Part shown: in pieces, positions 34,823 to 47,900 of the stretch | How the letters are laid out: every line of letters begins with the position of its first letter | How positions within the stretch are numbered: the stretch's first letter is position 1 | NCBI RefSeq assembly: GCF_963662255.1 | Contig: NC_085074.1 | Location: 744,001 to 808,000 of the forward strand | From: Cinclus cinclus | Taxonomy: Eukaryota; Chordata; Aves; Passeriformes; Cinclidae | Length of the DNA: 64,000 bases | Direction: 5' to 3' | Program-made: the position numbers and the translations under genes | Notes under the pieces: generated by a model | The model's input: the letters and a program-made list of their open reading frames with translations, nothing else | What the model was told of the DNA's origin: nothing | Database searches by the model: none

Positions 34823-37359
34823 TCTGAATTATTGTAAGCAACTAAAACAACCCTGTCTCAGTGAAATCATCAGCATCAGAAGGATTTTTGCTTTTATCTG
34901 TTTCTAATTGAACATGTATAAGAAATTGTGAGCAGTTGTGGAGCCCCCTTTTTGCTGGATGCTGTATAAAATTCCAGGCAGTGCTTTCAGGCTAAACAGG
35001 CAGGAACAGGCAAAGGGGTGAGAGCAAAACAAATGATCCCAGAGAGGAAGAGCCTGGAGAGCAGGTCAGAGAGGGAGCTGAGGGAATAGCTTTGGTCTTG
35101 GACTGCTGCTCCTAAAGCCACACACACAGAGCCTCCAGAAGAGCATGAACTTCAAGACATCCTCCTCATTCCTGGACCTGTGCAAGAAAGGTGACAGCTC
35201 TGTCTCCTGAGCCAACACTCAGCACCCAGGCCAGATTTCACCAAGCATTTGGAAGGTTGAGGTTCCCTTAAAGGATCCCTATCTCTGAGCTTTCTGCACG
35301 TGGGCTCCAATTCCTCAAAGAGATTTCTCCCCAAAGCCTCCCTGTATTATCCCTCCCTGGGCTGTGACCCCGGAGTCCAGGCTCACTCTGCAGTGGAGCT
35401 GACTGAGGATACAGATTCCCAACTTTCTGAGTGCCAAACCCAACAGCTCAGTGAGGTTTTCCTGGCCCTGCCCTTGCTTTGGGCTCTTTGGGGTGGTCTG
35501 AGAGCCTGGGGACATGGAGCTGTTCAGCCAGGACAGCAGGGTACCCCTCTCCCTTGCAGTGCCTGTGCCGGCTCACGCCCATCCTGTTTGGGGTGGGGGG
35601 GGACCAAATGCCAATTGTCGGGGGGAAGAATGTGTTCCTCGATATTGTGGACACATCTCTTTCCAAGGTGTCTGTACCCTGCCAGGTGAGCAGCACCTCT
35701 GGAGATACAGGCACGAGATGAACCTCCCCAAATCTGAGCTCACTTTGGAAAAATCATCCAAAGCAGCAGCTGGAACCTATTCCAAATTCCTCCTCCCCTA
35801 AACTACTGCACTACCCTTCTGAGACTGCTCAGAGAGCAAAGCAAACCAGAACCTGCAGCAGTGCACAATTACCAAAGAAAAATGTGATTTTTTGACAGCC
35901 CCAGGCAGTTTGGTGCCTGGGTTACCCACAGCACAATGGGAGAGGTGCAGTTTAGGATTTTCTGTGACACACACTGAGCCAAAGCCCTGCAAAATCTACT
36001 GGGATTGTAAGGGGGGGGGGGGGGGGGGGGAAGAAGTAAAAAAACCAGGAAGATTTAGTGGCACTTGAACATCTGCTTCAAACATTTGAAAAACTACAGC
36101 CCAGTGTTAATTTAAACTTCCTTATAACCCAGTTCAACATTTGGAGTGCAAACACTGTTAATAGGATGGGAACTGGGGTGGTGGTGGTTTGCTTTCTATA
36201 TTGGGAAACAAAACCAGAACAAAACCAGCTTGAGATAGAGCTTTTGTTTATGTTGCTGACCCATCTGTCTTCATTAATGCATTATTTACAGGAAAAGTTA
36301 AAAAATTAGCTTCTGCTCTTTCTTCAAGTGCAGCAGCAACAAATGAAGGCCGAATGGTTCATTTGCCCTCGACTAAAAATGGAAATTCTTATCAGCACCC
36401 CTTGGAAGAAGAGGTTTGTGATGTGGAGTGTATTATTGCTGGGTATTAGTGCTGGGACCAGGCCTTTGGCCACAGCTGGGTGTTTCTGGCCCAGGCAGTG
36501 TCAGGGGTGCAGGGCAGCCAGGAATGTGCTGTGCCACAGAAAGCAGAAAACAGCCACAAAACAGGACCCTCATCTTACTCAAAACTCCTACTTTGATATT
36601 AAAAGGAGAAATGCTGTGGGTTTTCCCCTCTATTGAGCCATGCAGAGTAATGGTGTGATTTTCCTGGGTGTGAAAAGGTTCGGGGCTAAGCCCTGGCATG
36701 GCCCAGAGTCACCCAGGTTTGTCTGGCCCTGAGAACATGTTCAGTGTGATTCTGTTCCCAGCACAAATCCACCTCCTGCTCAGCATTTCAAGGGCTTAGC
36801 AAGACTTTTGATTGTATTTTTTAAGTAAAGATAGGAAAAAGAAGGGATAAGAGCAATCCACAAGCCTGCAATAAAGGAAATTATACAAGAGGAATGGATT
36901 TCCGTGACACAGAGCAATGCTTCCTGAACAGGAGGGTGTTGGCTTGTTCCTTATCTCCAAATATTTTGTTTTCTGCAACGACCAACAAAGACAACACACT
37001 ATGTTTTAGTTTAGCTGGGCAGCTGCATTCATTCCATATGAACATAACTCCTCTGCAGGAGCTACTGCCAGTTGTGCCTGTGGTGACTTTAGGCTGAGGG
37101 ATGCTGGCTGCAGCCCTCAAGCTCCCCAGGCAATGTCCTTCAGCTCTGTGTGACTGAGCCTGTCCAGGCTGGGAGCTTCACATGGTGTTGAAAATGTATG
37201 TGTCGAGTTAAGTGAGAAGGTCTAGAGGCAGGGTGGTCTCTGCAATCAGGTACAGTAGCTGGCTAGCAACAGCAGCTAAACAACAGCCCAGCCTGCCAGG
37301 GAGCTCAGGTTTATGTTGGCTTTGCTGTAGCAACTCCTTATCTGCCAGAGATTAGAGCA
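34823..37359. other. Intergenic DNA, no gene recognised
   Basis: The segment includes the poly-G tract at 36011-36030 and otherwise unremarkable sequence. No domain-bearing open frame was seen. Confidence 0.4.
36011..36030. repeat. Poly-G tract of 20 bases
   Basis: An uninterrupted run of 20 G on the plus strand. It could form G-quadruplex structure and is prone to length errors in sequencing. Confidence 0.85.
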
Positions 37360-37771
37360 GTTCCCATCAGTTGTTGTGAGATTTGGTGGAATCCATTTCC
37401 TGAGCTGTCACTGCTGGCTGGCTGGGCACAGTGGGGATGAAAATTTTGGGAGAGCAAAACTGCAACAGTGCTCAAGCTCTGCTTGCTTTTATCATTGCCA
37501 GGTTTTAGGGTATTTATGAAATTTAGGTTAAAATTAGTTCAGGTTAAATAAATTCTGGTTAGATATAGGGAAGGACTTGTTCCCTGTGAGGGTGGGCAGA
37601 CCCTGGCACAGGGTGCCCAGAGAAGTTGTGGCTGCCCCTGGATCCTTGGAAGTAAGCAAGGCCAGGCTGGACAGGGCTGGGAGCAATCTGGGAGAGTGGA
37701 AGGTGTCCCTGCCCATGGCAGAGGGTGGCACTGGATGAGCTTTCAGTCCCTTCCAACCCAGCCCCTTCCAT
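37360..37771 (+). mobile_element. Copy A of an inverted pair: unique head plus CR1 tail
   Basis: From about 37555 onward the text is CR1 (GGAAGGACTTGTTCCCTGTGAGGGTGGG ... CCCATGGCAGAGGGTGGCACTGGATGAGC), in plus orientation and ending at the CR1 3' end. The first 195 bp or so is not typical CR1, yet the whole 412 bp recurs almost unchanged, inverted, at 59583-59995. Either it is a CR1-mobilised chimeric retroposon or a local inverted duplication. Confidence 0.75.
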
Positions 37772-40700
37772 GATTCCCGAATTTAGATGCCCAGCTCAGC
37801 CCAGAGGATTCTCCAGGCTGACCCCTGGAGCAGAGCAAATGAACTGGAGGGAAAATGAGTCCTGGCAGCATTCCTGTAGCCCCTGGGACTGGGCTCTGCA
37901 GGTGTTGCTTGCTGTGCTCCTCACCTGGTCTGCACTGAATCCCCCTGAGTTAAAAGAGGGATCCACCCTCTTTGAGGGAGTGTGAGACCCATGGGCTGAT
38001 GCAGCTGTCAAAAAGGGTTGAAGTGATTCAATTTTGACTTACAGCAGTGGATTGCTGCTGAGACAGACAGAAAATAGCAATAGCCTGCAATCCTAAATAT
38101 TCTCTGGAGCTTTGCACCAGTTTTGACATTATTCTGGCAGGGAAAACAGCTGCTTTCATCCACAGTCACTTTCCTTGATGTGTTCCCTCCTCTCTCCTTG
38201 GGATTTCTTGTTTTCTGCCCATCAGCAATTTACACCAGCTGCAAATTTGGCCCAATAATATTGATTGTGTGTCTTGTGCTTCCTCTGTGGGCCCTAATTA
38301 GTGCACTGGAGATAATGAGCAGGGAGTTAATGGCAGGGGAGCAGAGCAGGCAGTGCTTGGCGGGGTTGCCCCTCACCAGCCCTGACACTGCTCAGTGCAC
38401 AGCACTAATGAGCTCCAGAGCAGGCAGAGGATTTAAACAAGGGCTTAGCAAGCTCCCAGAGCTGCATTAACCCTGCTCTGTCACCCCTTGGACAGAGCTG
38501 GGGCAGCTGGGCCTTGCCATGGGAACACAGCAGCTCCAGAGGGACTGGGAGCCACTGGGACAGCATAAAACCTCTGGGAATGGAGAATTGCACCTCTCTG
38601 GCCACTCCTAGCTGCTCTCCTGTCAATAACCATCCTGCTCCTGCATCATTCCTCCCAGGGGATGAAGCCACTGTCTTCACCATAGACACTGATGTTGTTA
38701 ACACTTCTGGCCTCAAACCTTCAGCCCAAAGTTACTAAAAGGAAGGGTCAAACCTGGTGATCAAGTTATTATCAGAAATATTTCTACTCTAAATTGGGAC
38801 TCAGGACCCCCAACTCTTGGCTCTGCTTCATATGTACCCTGCAGATATTTTCAAAGGTTTCATCACTTCTGTGCCTTTTGGAAAAGCAAAAATGTGCACC
38901 CTCAATGGCCTGACCTTCACTGGGACAGACAGAGGAATCAGTTTGGTTTGAGCTGAGCACTCAGGTGCAGACTCTGGCCCAGGTACTGCAGGTGCAGCAT
39001 CCTGGTGCAGGACCATGGGCCAAGGGCTCCTTGCTCTGGTCCCAAAGCCCAGTGAGGATGGGGAGGTCAAGCAGGGGAACCAAAGAGCAGCCTGAGCCCT
39101 GCAAACCACATCCGAGCTCCAAGGTTGGGGTGGGATGTGAGGAAGCTTTGCCCCTGCTGCTCTCTCTGCCTCTGATTTCTCAACAGCTGACAAATGGAGC
39201 AAAGACAATTTTATTTTTAAAAGCCATCCTGCTTGCCATCACCAGTGGGGCTTCAGTTCTGGGTGAGCAGGAGCAAGTCAGGATGCCTGACAGCAATTTA
39301 ATCTGCTGCTGCCTTTCCATCCCCCGCTGTGCTCTCCCTGACCCCACACCAATGCCTCTCCCCTGCCAGCAAGGGGATAGATCCAGCTCTGTGGAGTTAA
39401 GGAGTCTCTGAACATGTGTCCCATCTCCTGCAAACTGTAAATGTGATTTATCCCCATTTCACACTTTACAGAGCTTTCTTTACCCCAGATAGGAGTGATA
39501 TAGTAAGGGAGCTACACGTTCCCAGTCCCCCAGTGGAAACATCCCTTCCCAGAGTGTGACAGCATCCAGTTTCCAGTGGATATTTTGACCTTTCACTCCT
39601 CAGCGCTGTCTGTAGCTGATGTGTTGGGAACAACTGTCCTTGGGGTGCTTGGCTGACCTCCTGACTCCTTTTGGAAAGGCATTTCCATAGAGCTCTCAGC
39701 ACTTCAAATGAGCACCAGACTTTTAGTGGCATCAGAAATATGGATGCATGTGAAGGGAACACTTGACAGCGCTCAAAGATCCATCCCTGGAGCTACAGGA
39801 AGGGACACACAGGGTAAAGGTGTCGCTGAAAAGACTCAAAGCCCCCACTGGCCTTAGGGGTTGAGTGTGGATCTCACCCAGAGCACGTGGAGCTCAAGGG
39901 GAGCCTCTCCGGCTGGATGGCAGCCTAAGACAGCCTTTATCAGGGAGATGAGGAAGGAAACATGGCAGCACTGCCAGGGAAAGGAAAGATTTACCTCTCA
40001 CATGCTCAGAATGCAGGTGCCAGGCCAAGGCTTATCCTCATTTTGTTAGCCAGAGGTCAAAGCCTAGCCCCTGCCTCCCTGGCTGGGGGAGAATCTCTCC
40101 CTGGATGCAGCAAAGGCTCGGGCCAGCTGAGATTACAGGAATGCTGCCCTGTTCCCAGCCCCTGTTATCGGGACGTTGTGTGAAGAGGGATGAAATATCA
40201 CATCATGTTTTTACGCGTGATAAAGCAAATTTTCACAAGCTGCACCAGTGGCCGCTGACGGCGCCAGGAGCGTCGGTGCCCTTGGCCACTCAGGGGGTGC
40301 ACAGACACCTTAGGGACAGGGTTCTGTGTGAAAAGGACTTTTGGTGAAGCTTCCCCCCCCCCCGTGATGGGCACAGGAGAAAATGTGATATTTCCTTCTC
40401 TGCTGGGCAGGCCGCTCACCTCGGTGGGTTCTCGGATGTTTCCTGAAGGCTGAGCACAGCCCGGAGTCCTGCAGCACCACCAAGGCCTCTGCTCTGCCCC
40501 ACAGCCAGGAAAATCACACCCAAATCCCTGCCTCTGTATTTGAAGTTACTGAGAAACCCCAGTTGCCTGCTGGGCACTCCTGTTCATGGTAATCACCTTG
40601 CAGAGGAAAGGCAGAATTCCTGCTCGAAGGGAGCCCTTGGTGGGGATCCTCATGCAGGGAGATTTCGGCAGCATGGATTCTCCAAGGACTGGAGCCTCTG

Positions 40701-43530
40701 TGCCATATTCAACACACCAGCACTCAGGATAGTTAAACATCTCACAGCTCCTAAACTGGCAGGTTTGGGGCTGGAACAGATGAGAATTTTCTCCAAAGAT
40801 CTCATTTGGACAACTCTTAGCCCCTGCTACCCCAGATGCTTCCTGCTGCTGTTCCCTGGCATTATCAGGATGTTTCTTTTTCCCAGGTTATTTCTCCTGC
40901 AGGCCACTGTGGCTTCGTAGATCCCAGTGCTGCAGCAAGGTGGCAGGAAAACCCAAAGGAAGTGGGACAGGGAGACTGCTGCCAACCTTTAGGACTCGTT
41001 TTCCTCCCCACCTTGGTGAAGAGTTGCTCCTACACCCAGCCTGGTGGTGTTTTCTTCCCAAAAGCAGCCTGGTCTGGGGGCACCTTTCAGCTCCCAAGTA
41101 AAGGAAGGATGGATGGACTGCATCCCTCTGGAACTGCCAGGGAGAACAACATGTTCTCACTGCCCCTGGGGTCTGGACAAGGCCTCCTCAGCCACGGCTG
41201 GACACTTCCTGCACGTCCACCTCGCCTCCCACAGCAACGTGCTCCTCTGTGCAGTGGCCAGGCTAAAAAAGGAAGGCTACTATCGTGCCAAAAACACAAC
41301 TTTGATAAATATGAGGGGATAAGTCACAATAAGCGTGACTGGCTTGGGATCCAAACATAATAATGTGAGAAGGATAATTTTACAACTACCGAACAACAAG
41401 AGAGTGAACTCCTAAATTAATTTATTTAGTAAATACCGAGAAGAGCAAAGCAGACTTTCTGCTCTAGCACAAAGAATGCAGTGAGGGGACTGAAAGGATG
41501 GCCTAAATGGTATCTTACCCTCACCCCACATTGAATGATTTAACAGTTTTTGATGCATTGGGATCTGTGGTTTAATAGCTCTAATTTGGAAAGCCACATC
41601 ACATTTAAAGGGAGAGGAAAATCTTCAGTCTGATCTCAGCATTATCATCTTGGTAAAGCTCTTGTGTCCTCACAGTGCACTGGGAGGGTTAAGGGGTGAA
41701 AAAACTCTTTTTAGGGATTTCCAAGCCTACAGGACAGGGCTGGAAAGGATCTTTCTTCTCTGTGGTAGACATTCTGTTGTGTTTTTATGTGACAGGAGCA
41801 GCATCACACTCTCCACGGGATCCTGAATCAACGCCCAAAACCTGCTAAGCTGAAAGGCCACGAAACCCCCACTGTGAGTTTATAATGTCCTTTACAACCC
41901 CTGGCCCAGGAACAGGAGAGATTCTCTGCTGCTCGCACCCCAAAAAGCTTCATGGCCTGGCTGCAGAAGTAGAGGGAGGGAGGAAATACAGGATGGGCAC
42001 CAGTCAGTTTTTGGGGAATCTCACCTTGTGGGGTCTCCACAGAAGATGTGCAAGTGCAGAAAATCCAGAGCAGGCTCTGGGCTGAGCAGAGAGGGCACCC
42101 ACCCCCTCAGGGATGAAAAGGGTGCAGTTTCACCGCTCTGGAATGGGCAGTTCATGGTTCTCTGTCTCTGGAAAAAGCTCATTTACAAAAAAAAAAAAAA
42201 AAAAAATCCTCATTATCTTACAGCACCCAATGGCAGCAGCAGCAGCTCACAAGGTGCCCATGTCTTTCTCCCCTCCAGGCTCTCAGGAATTTTCAGCCCA
42301 CCTGACCTCTATTTGAAAGTCTCTCTTTCACAGATGACCTCTATAAACACTGCAAATGTTAATGGGTGAAATATCTTCAAAGGAGTCCCTCTGATCCTCA
42401 CAGCCACGGGGCTGTTTTGCCTATCTGAGAGGAAGTGGAGGAATGTGCAGTTTATTTTAAATAACGTGCACTTGTCCTCATCGTGGAGATTTCTGAGCTT
42501 CAGCCAAGCCTTTGCACGTCATTACAGTCTGCTGTGAAGGAATTACTGGCCTCTTCACACTTTTGATCTTTGCAGAAAGGAGCGTGTGGCATTTCCAGCC
42601 CAGATGTTTACGATGCTGCTCCTGAACTCCTCAGAGAAGTTTCTCCCTAATGACTCCTGGGCCTCATGCTCAGATTGTTGAGGAGCTTCTTGCAGAGGTA
42701 AAAAATCAAATAAACACTGAAGTAGCTCTGTCAAGGTCATCTGAAATCCCAGGAAAGACTTGTGAGTGGCAGCTGTGAAATGGTGGCAGACACTTTGGAA
42801 CCTCTGAGTGTTGAGAAGTCACAGGTCCCACGGTGGGGACTTGGAGAGCAGCAAAAAGAAAATGAAAAAGACTTCAGGACACAACTCCCATGGTGTGTGG
42901 GACCTTCAGGTGTGGGGAGGGCAGCTTTGGGTGGTCATGGAGGATGGCTGAGCCCACCCTGCCCTCTTTTGGGACTCCTCTCCATGATGTCCATCCCTCC
43001 ACAAAGCTGGGGAGCTGCACCAGTAGGTCCAAGCACACCACCCAGTGCAGATCCTCACCATGATCTTCACTGAGATTTCCCATCGCCAAGACTGAGATCT
43101 GAAACCTTTCAGTCAGATTTAAAACCCTGTGCTCAGGTTTGATCCCTGGCAGAGCAGAGGACCTTGGCTGTGGGTCCTTGGGATTTTGCAGGAGACCCGG
43201 GAGGCTTCTCTAACAGTCATTCCCTGGTGTGAAGGTTTGTGGGCAAGACAGTGAGAAGCTCCATGGTCTCTGGTGTTCTGTGCAAAGGAAAACCCCTGGA
43301 GTCAGGGTCTATAGGTCAAATGAGCCACTCAGGGCTTGGGTTTTTGAATGCAGCTCAGCTTTCACAAACTGTTCCTTCCCCAGACTTTATATCCACAGCT
43401 GAGCAAAGGTGGGTTCAATGCACCAAACTGTATCTGAGAATGAGTCTGGGCTCAGTTTTAGGGCTAAACCAGTCGCCCCCTACCCCCAGAAAGGCTGAGA
43501 GCAGCAAGTGCTTTATAGCCAACACTGGCT
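37772..43530. other. Intergenic DNA between BMP10 and ARHGAP25
   Basis: No supported gene. It holds short homopolymers (C at 40352-40362; about 20 A at 42187-42206). Several open frames of 100-170 codons occur on both strands, but none has a recognisable domain or consistent splice sites. Confidence 0.4.
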
Positions 43531-43536
43531 TTTATT
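43531..43536 (-). terminator. ARHGAP25: Candidate ARHGAP25 polyadenylation signal
   Basis: AATAAA on the minus strand about 1.4 kb beyond the ARHGAP25 stop at 44954. I saw no canonical signal closer on this strand, but variant signals were not excluded. Confidence 0.3.
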
Positions 43537-44953
43537 TTCCAATAACATTTTCCCACTCCCACCTCCCCTCATTTCCCACATTTTCCTCTGTGTTCCTTTC
43601 TTCTCCAGCTCATTTTCCCTGTCACACAGCTCTGCAGCCTGTATGGGGGTGAGCTTTCACCTCACCAAAACCAAGTCCTCAGCAGGCAGAACCCAGAGTT
43701 GTGATTCCCCTCACCATTCCTGGCACAGAGCTTGGCCCTACTTGAAAATTGCAGATCTCTGTGGTTTTCCCTTTCCTGTCCCCATCAAGACTCTAGGCTG
43801 GGATGTTCCCCCTACTCAAATAAATAAATGAAAGGTTTTTTTACTGTAGAAGAAAATAACTGTCCAGAGTCCTGTCATTCTTCTTTCCTCCACCAGAAGC
43901 TGTGGTAGCACTGTGGTGCTGCTGCCAGGACTCTGGCAGGGGTGAGGACAAGCAGAAAGGTCACAAACAACCACAGGGACACTTTTGGGTCCAGGGGATC
44001 TTTGCACTGGTGGGGAAAGACCCAACATCCTCGTTGGGGTGCAAACCCAGGGCTCCATAAGCCGGCTGAGGAAATCCTGTTCTACACTTCAGAAACAACA
44101 AAGCTCCAAAGCAGGGGCCTTAAAAAAGTCCAGATTTGTCATCCTTTGAAGTGTGTCCATCAGGGAAAATGCAGGATTTCTGTGCTGGAGTTGCTAATGG
44201 ACTACTCCTGCACAAAGAGCTGCAGGTACAGCTGGGTGAGGTGCTTTCCAAGCTCTGTCAGCTGTGCTGCATTTAGGAACAGCCAGCTGTGGGGAAGTGA
44301 CTCAGAACAGCTGGACAGCCCCGAACTGAAGAGGTTTGTGTGATGGTGGGATTTTCTTCCTGGAGCCTTGGTGTGGGGGCTGGCACAGCACAGCAGGTGA
44401 TGCTGCAGGAGATCTCAGAGCCTTGTGCTGCCCCAGGAGAGCAGGAACCAGCTGGGGATTGATGTGAACATCGCCACCAGCCAGGGCTGTGCCTCCCCGG
44501 GCCTGGGACTCCTCTGCCTGCCCAGATCCAGGATCCATGGATGTTTTGCCTGTGCATATCTCCAGCAAGGAGACAGGCAGCTGGAGGAGGAACACTTCTG
44601 ATTTCTTTTTGTCAAGGCACAACGTGCCCATAACCCAAACTTCTGAGTGCAATTCTGACTGAGCAGCAGGAAGTGTTGGTCTGTTCTCCAGGAAACCTGA
44701 GCAGCTGAAAGAAGAGTTGAAATAAACACACCCAAAAAAGCACTAAAGGATATTTTTGAGATTTTCTAGTTCAGAGCATGAACCAGCCTCTAAGCTCTGG
44801 TCTCCTTCCTCCCCCTTGGCCTGTGGGCAGGAGCAGGACAGTGGACAATACAAGACCCTGGCTCTGAACCTGCAGTTCCTATGCATTTGTGCACCTGCAT
44901 TTGGGGTCTGTGAAAAGCTGGGTGTCTCCTCCTAGTTGGTTTTGGCACCAGTT

Positions 44954-47900
44954 TTACTTGTGGGTTAAGTTTTTTAACTCCTCCTCAAGCATCTTGGTTT
45001 TCTTCTCCAGCTCCTCCTTTGAGCGTTCTGCATTCATCAGCCTCAGCTCCAGCTCCCCACACTTCTTCTTCTCCTGCTCCATGTCCTGGTTCAGCCTCAC
45101 CACTTTGGCCCAGGCTTCATAGTTCTCCTCCTGGAGACTGTGAAGGGAAACAAAGCACAAAAGGATTGGATTGGATTGGATTGGATTGGATTGGATTGGA
45201 TTGGATTGGATTGGATTGGATTGGATTGGAAAAGGGCTGGGAAATCATTTGGTTCTCAGGGAGTCTCACCTCAGCCCCAAAACAAGCCAGAGATGCTGTC
45301 CTGAGCCCACCAGTGGCCACATAACTTGATGTAATAAATCAATAAATGTGATATATGTGTACTGATAATGGGATAATAATCATAATATAGTAACAACATG
45401 TGGGGCAGATGGTTACAACCAATGGTGTAATAATGCTACTGGTGAATTCTGGAGAGTCTAACAGCCAATGTCATGGTAATAACAGGTATTATGACAGTGC
45501 AAAGGAATGTAGGAACATTGCAGTGCCATTGAATGATGTAATAAGAGCTGTGGAGTACTGATGTTGTAATAATACATCACCCACTGTGATGAGAGCACAG
45601 TTCGTGCAGTGCAGCACAGTGATTTTTAGACAGCCTGCTGAATACTGTGTTTCATCATTAATCACTGCAATTATATACCACCTGACATTGCTGGTAGTGT
45701 TTGCTGTCACAACATGAGCTGCACATTTCCCACTCTGCAGAAAGCAGCTCCCTGCAGTTACCTTTTAATTTGCTCCTCGTAGTCATTTCTCTGTGCCTCC
45801 ATGTCCTTTTCCAGCTTGAGGATCATGCTTTGCAGGAACTCCCTGCTCTCCTGCTCCGGGCTGGGGTTCTCAGCAGGGCTGCTGGTGGGACTGGCTGGTT
45901 CCTTTGGCTCGTGGCTGGGACTGAAGCAGGGCAGGAATTCCTTCTCGGAGATGCTGCTGGCAGGGCTGGGGCTGGAGCCGCTGCCCTCCCCACCACTCTC
46001 TGCCTGGGAGGGGGGAGCACTCTCACAGGCTGAAGCCCTGTGCAGGTCCAACAGTTTAAAAAGATCATGAGACAACGTTCTCTTGTGTCCATCGGAGGCC
46101 ATGGGGCGTGTGCTGCTTTTCCAAAAGTCACTGGCAAGGACATCATTTCTCTCCTTGCTGCCCTTCTCCCCCGGAGCAGCCACTGCCAGGAGGGATTTCC
46201 TCATAGGCAAAGTCTGAGTTCTTTTCCTTGGCTGTGTATTCCACGTTCCCAGTGTGTCTTCGGACTCCGTGTCCTCCCTGGGGATACTCAAGGTGGCAGC
46301 TGGGCCAGGGGTGTTGCTGGAATTGGGGTGATCCCTCTGGAAAACAGAAAAACAGCCCTGGAGTAGACAGGTCACAGCCATTGCTGTCACTGCAAGCTTT
46401 ACAAAGCATTTCAACATGCTGGCAGAATGGCCATACTTTTCCATAAAAAGCCATTTTGAATTGCACCACGTTTACCACTTTTGCAGAGATTCCTTTGAAA
46501 AAAAGCCTTTAATCCTCAGTGTTTTCCCTTCATCAGCCTGAGCTGAAAAGGTTTCATGTGCTTGGCTGTTCAGCCAAAAAGCTTTGGGAGTTTTCATATT
46601 CCCCAGAACAGCAGATTTTCCACAGGAAAGTGGAAAGTTTATCTACATCATTTTCCTGATGTAAATATTCCACGAGTGACAGACACAGCTTTTTAGCCTA
46701 TTAATAGCTAATGCTTGGAGGGCTCACTGCCCTGTCAGAGCCTGCCACAGTTAACCACACATTCAATTAACTAGCTTTGATGATTCCCCGGGGGATCCAT
46801 CCTCACCATTTGCCTTTGGGTGGAGCCTCTGAGTACTGTGGGGTCCTCTGCAGCTCCCCAGCCCACGGAGCTGCGAGGGACAGGAGCTTTCTTCTCGGCT
46901 TTTTGGGCAAGTGGGGAGGGAGGCACATCCTTGGATGGGGGAAAGAGCTTTTCATGGTCACTGATCAGCACAGTCATCACCTTCTGGACCTGGGGTGTGC
47001 CTGGAGGAACTAGAGATTGTCAGGGGCAAACCCAGTGCCACAGGATCCCTCCCACCACTTGGGTTTTCTGCTTGGTCTTTCTGGTGTCTGAAATGGAGAT
47101 GGAACAGAAAACAAGGAGCAGGATCATAAAGCCAAAGAAAGTAAATAATGAGCAAAAGGAAATTAGTAACCACATTTCTAAGCAGCACAGAGATGACCTC
47201 ACCAAATTCCTGAACCTACTGAACTCCATGAAGGGAACATGCAGTGGGATGTTTTTGTCATTTTGTCAGTTCCTGAGGGGTTTTTGCCATCATAAACACC
47301 TTTACAGCCCATCAAACACATGGCTTGACTGTGTACTCACTGTGCCTGGGCACATTTCTGGCTTTCTTTCAGCTCCACCACAGAAAATCTTTAATTTTGA
47401 GGCTGTGGATGCAGCTCATGATTTCAGCATGCCAGGTGTTCCTAGGGCAGTTATTTCAGGAGTCCCTTTTACCTCTCATGATAATTGCAGGGTCCTCTAT
47501 CCTGGGTCTGATGAGGTTCACTCCAATCACTGTTGCCAGATTATCCACACTCATCTTGTTGATGCTGGAGTTCAGTTGTATTTCATGGAGGAACCTGCCA
47601 GAATTCCAGAGCAAATATTTCACATCAGAGGTGGAAGACTGCAAAAAGCCTTGCTGGTGAAAAAATCCTGATTCATCCTCCCAGCTCTTCCTCTCAGTCA
47701 CAAGGACAGAAACACTCAGCCTTAGAACTAAACTGGAGCTGGGTCTTACTGGCACCAGAATAAAAAAACCACCATGTGAGGAGCTGCTCTCCTCAGAAAC
47801 AAATCAAAAAAGAAGGGAATCCCAGCCTCAAACCTCCAACCAGAGAAAAACCACCCAGGTTGGGCGAAGCCCAGAAGTTTTGGTGCACAAGGCTTTTGTC

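Noticed and set aside
37534..37731. A 65-codon frame identical to one at 59624-59821
   Set aside because: Identity reflects the near-identical CR1-tailed element pair, not a conserved protein.
46820..47671. A 283-codon plus-strand open frame
   Set aside because: It is the antisense shadow of ARHGAP25 exons 8 and 9.
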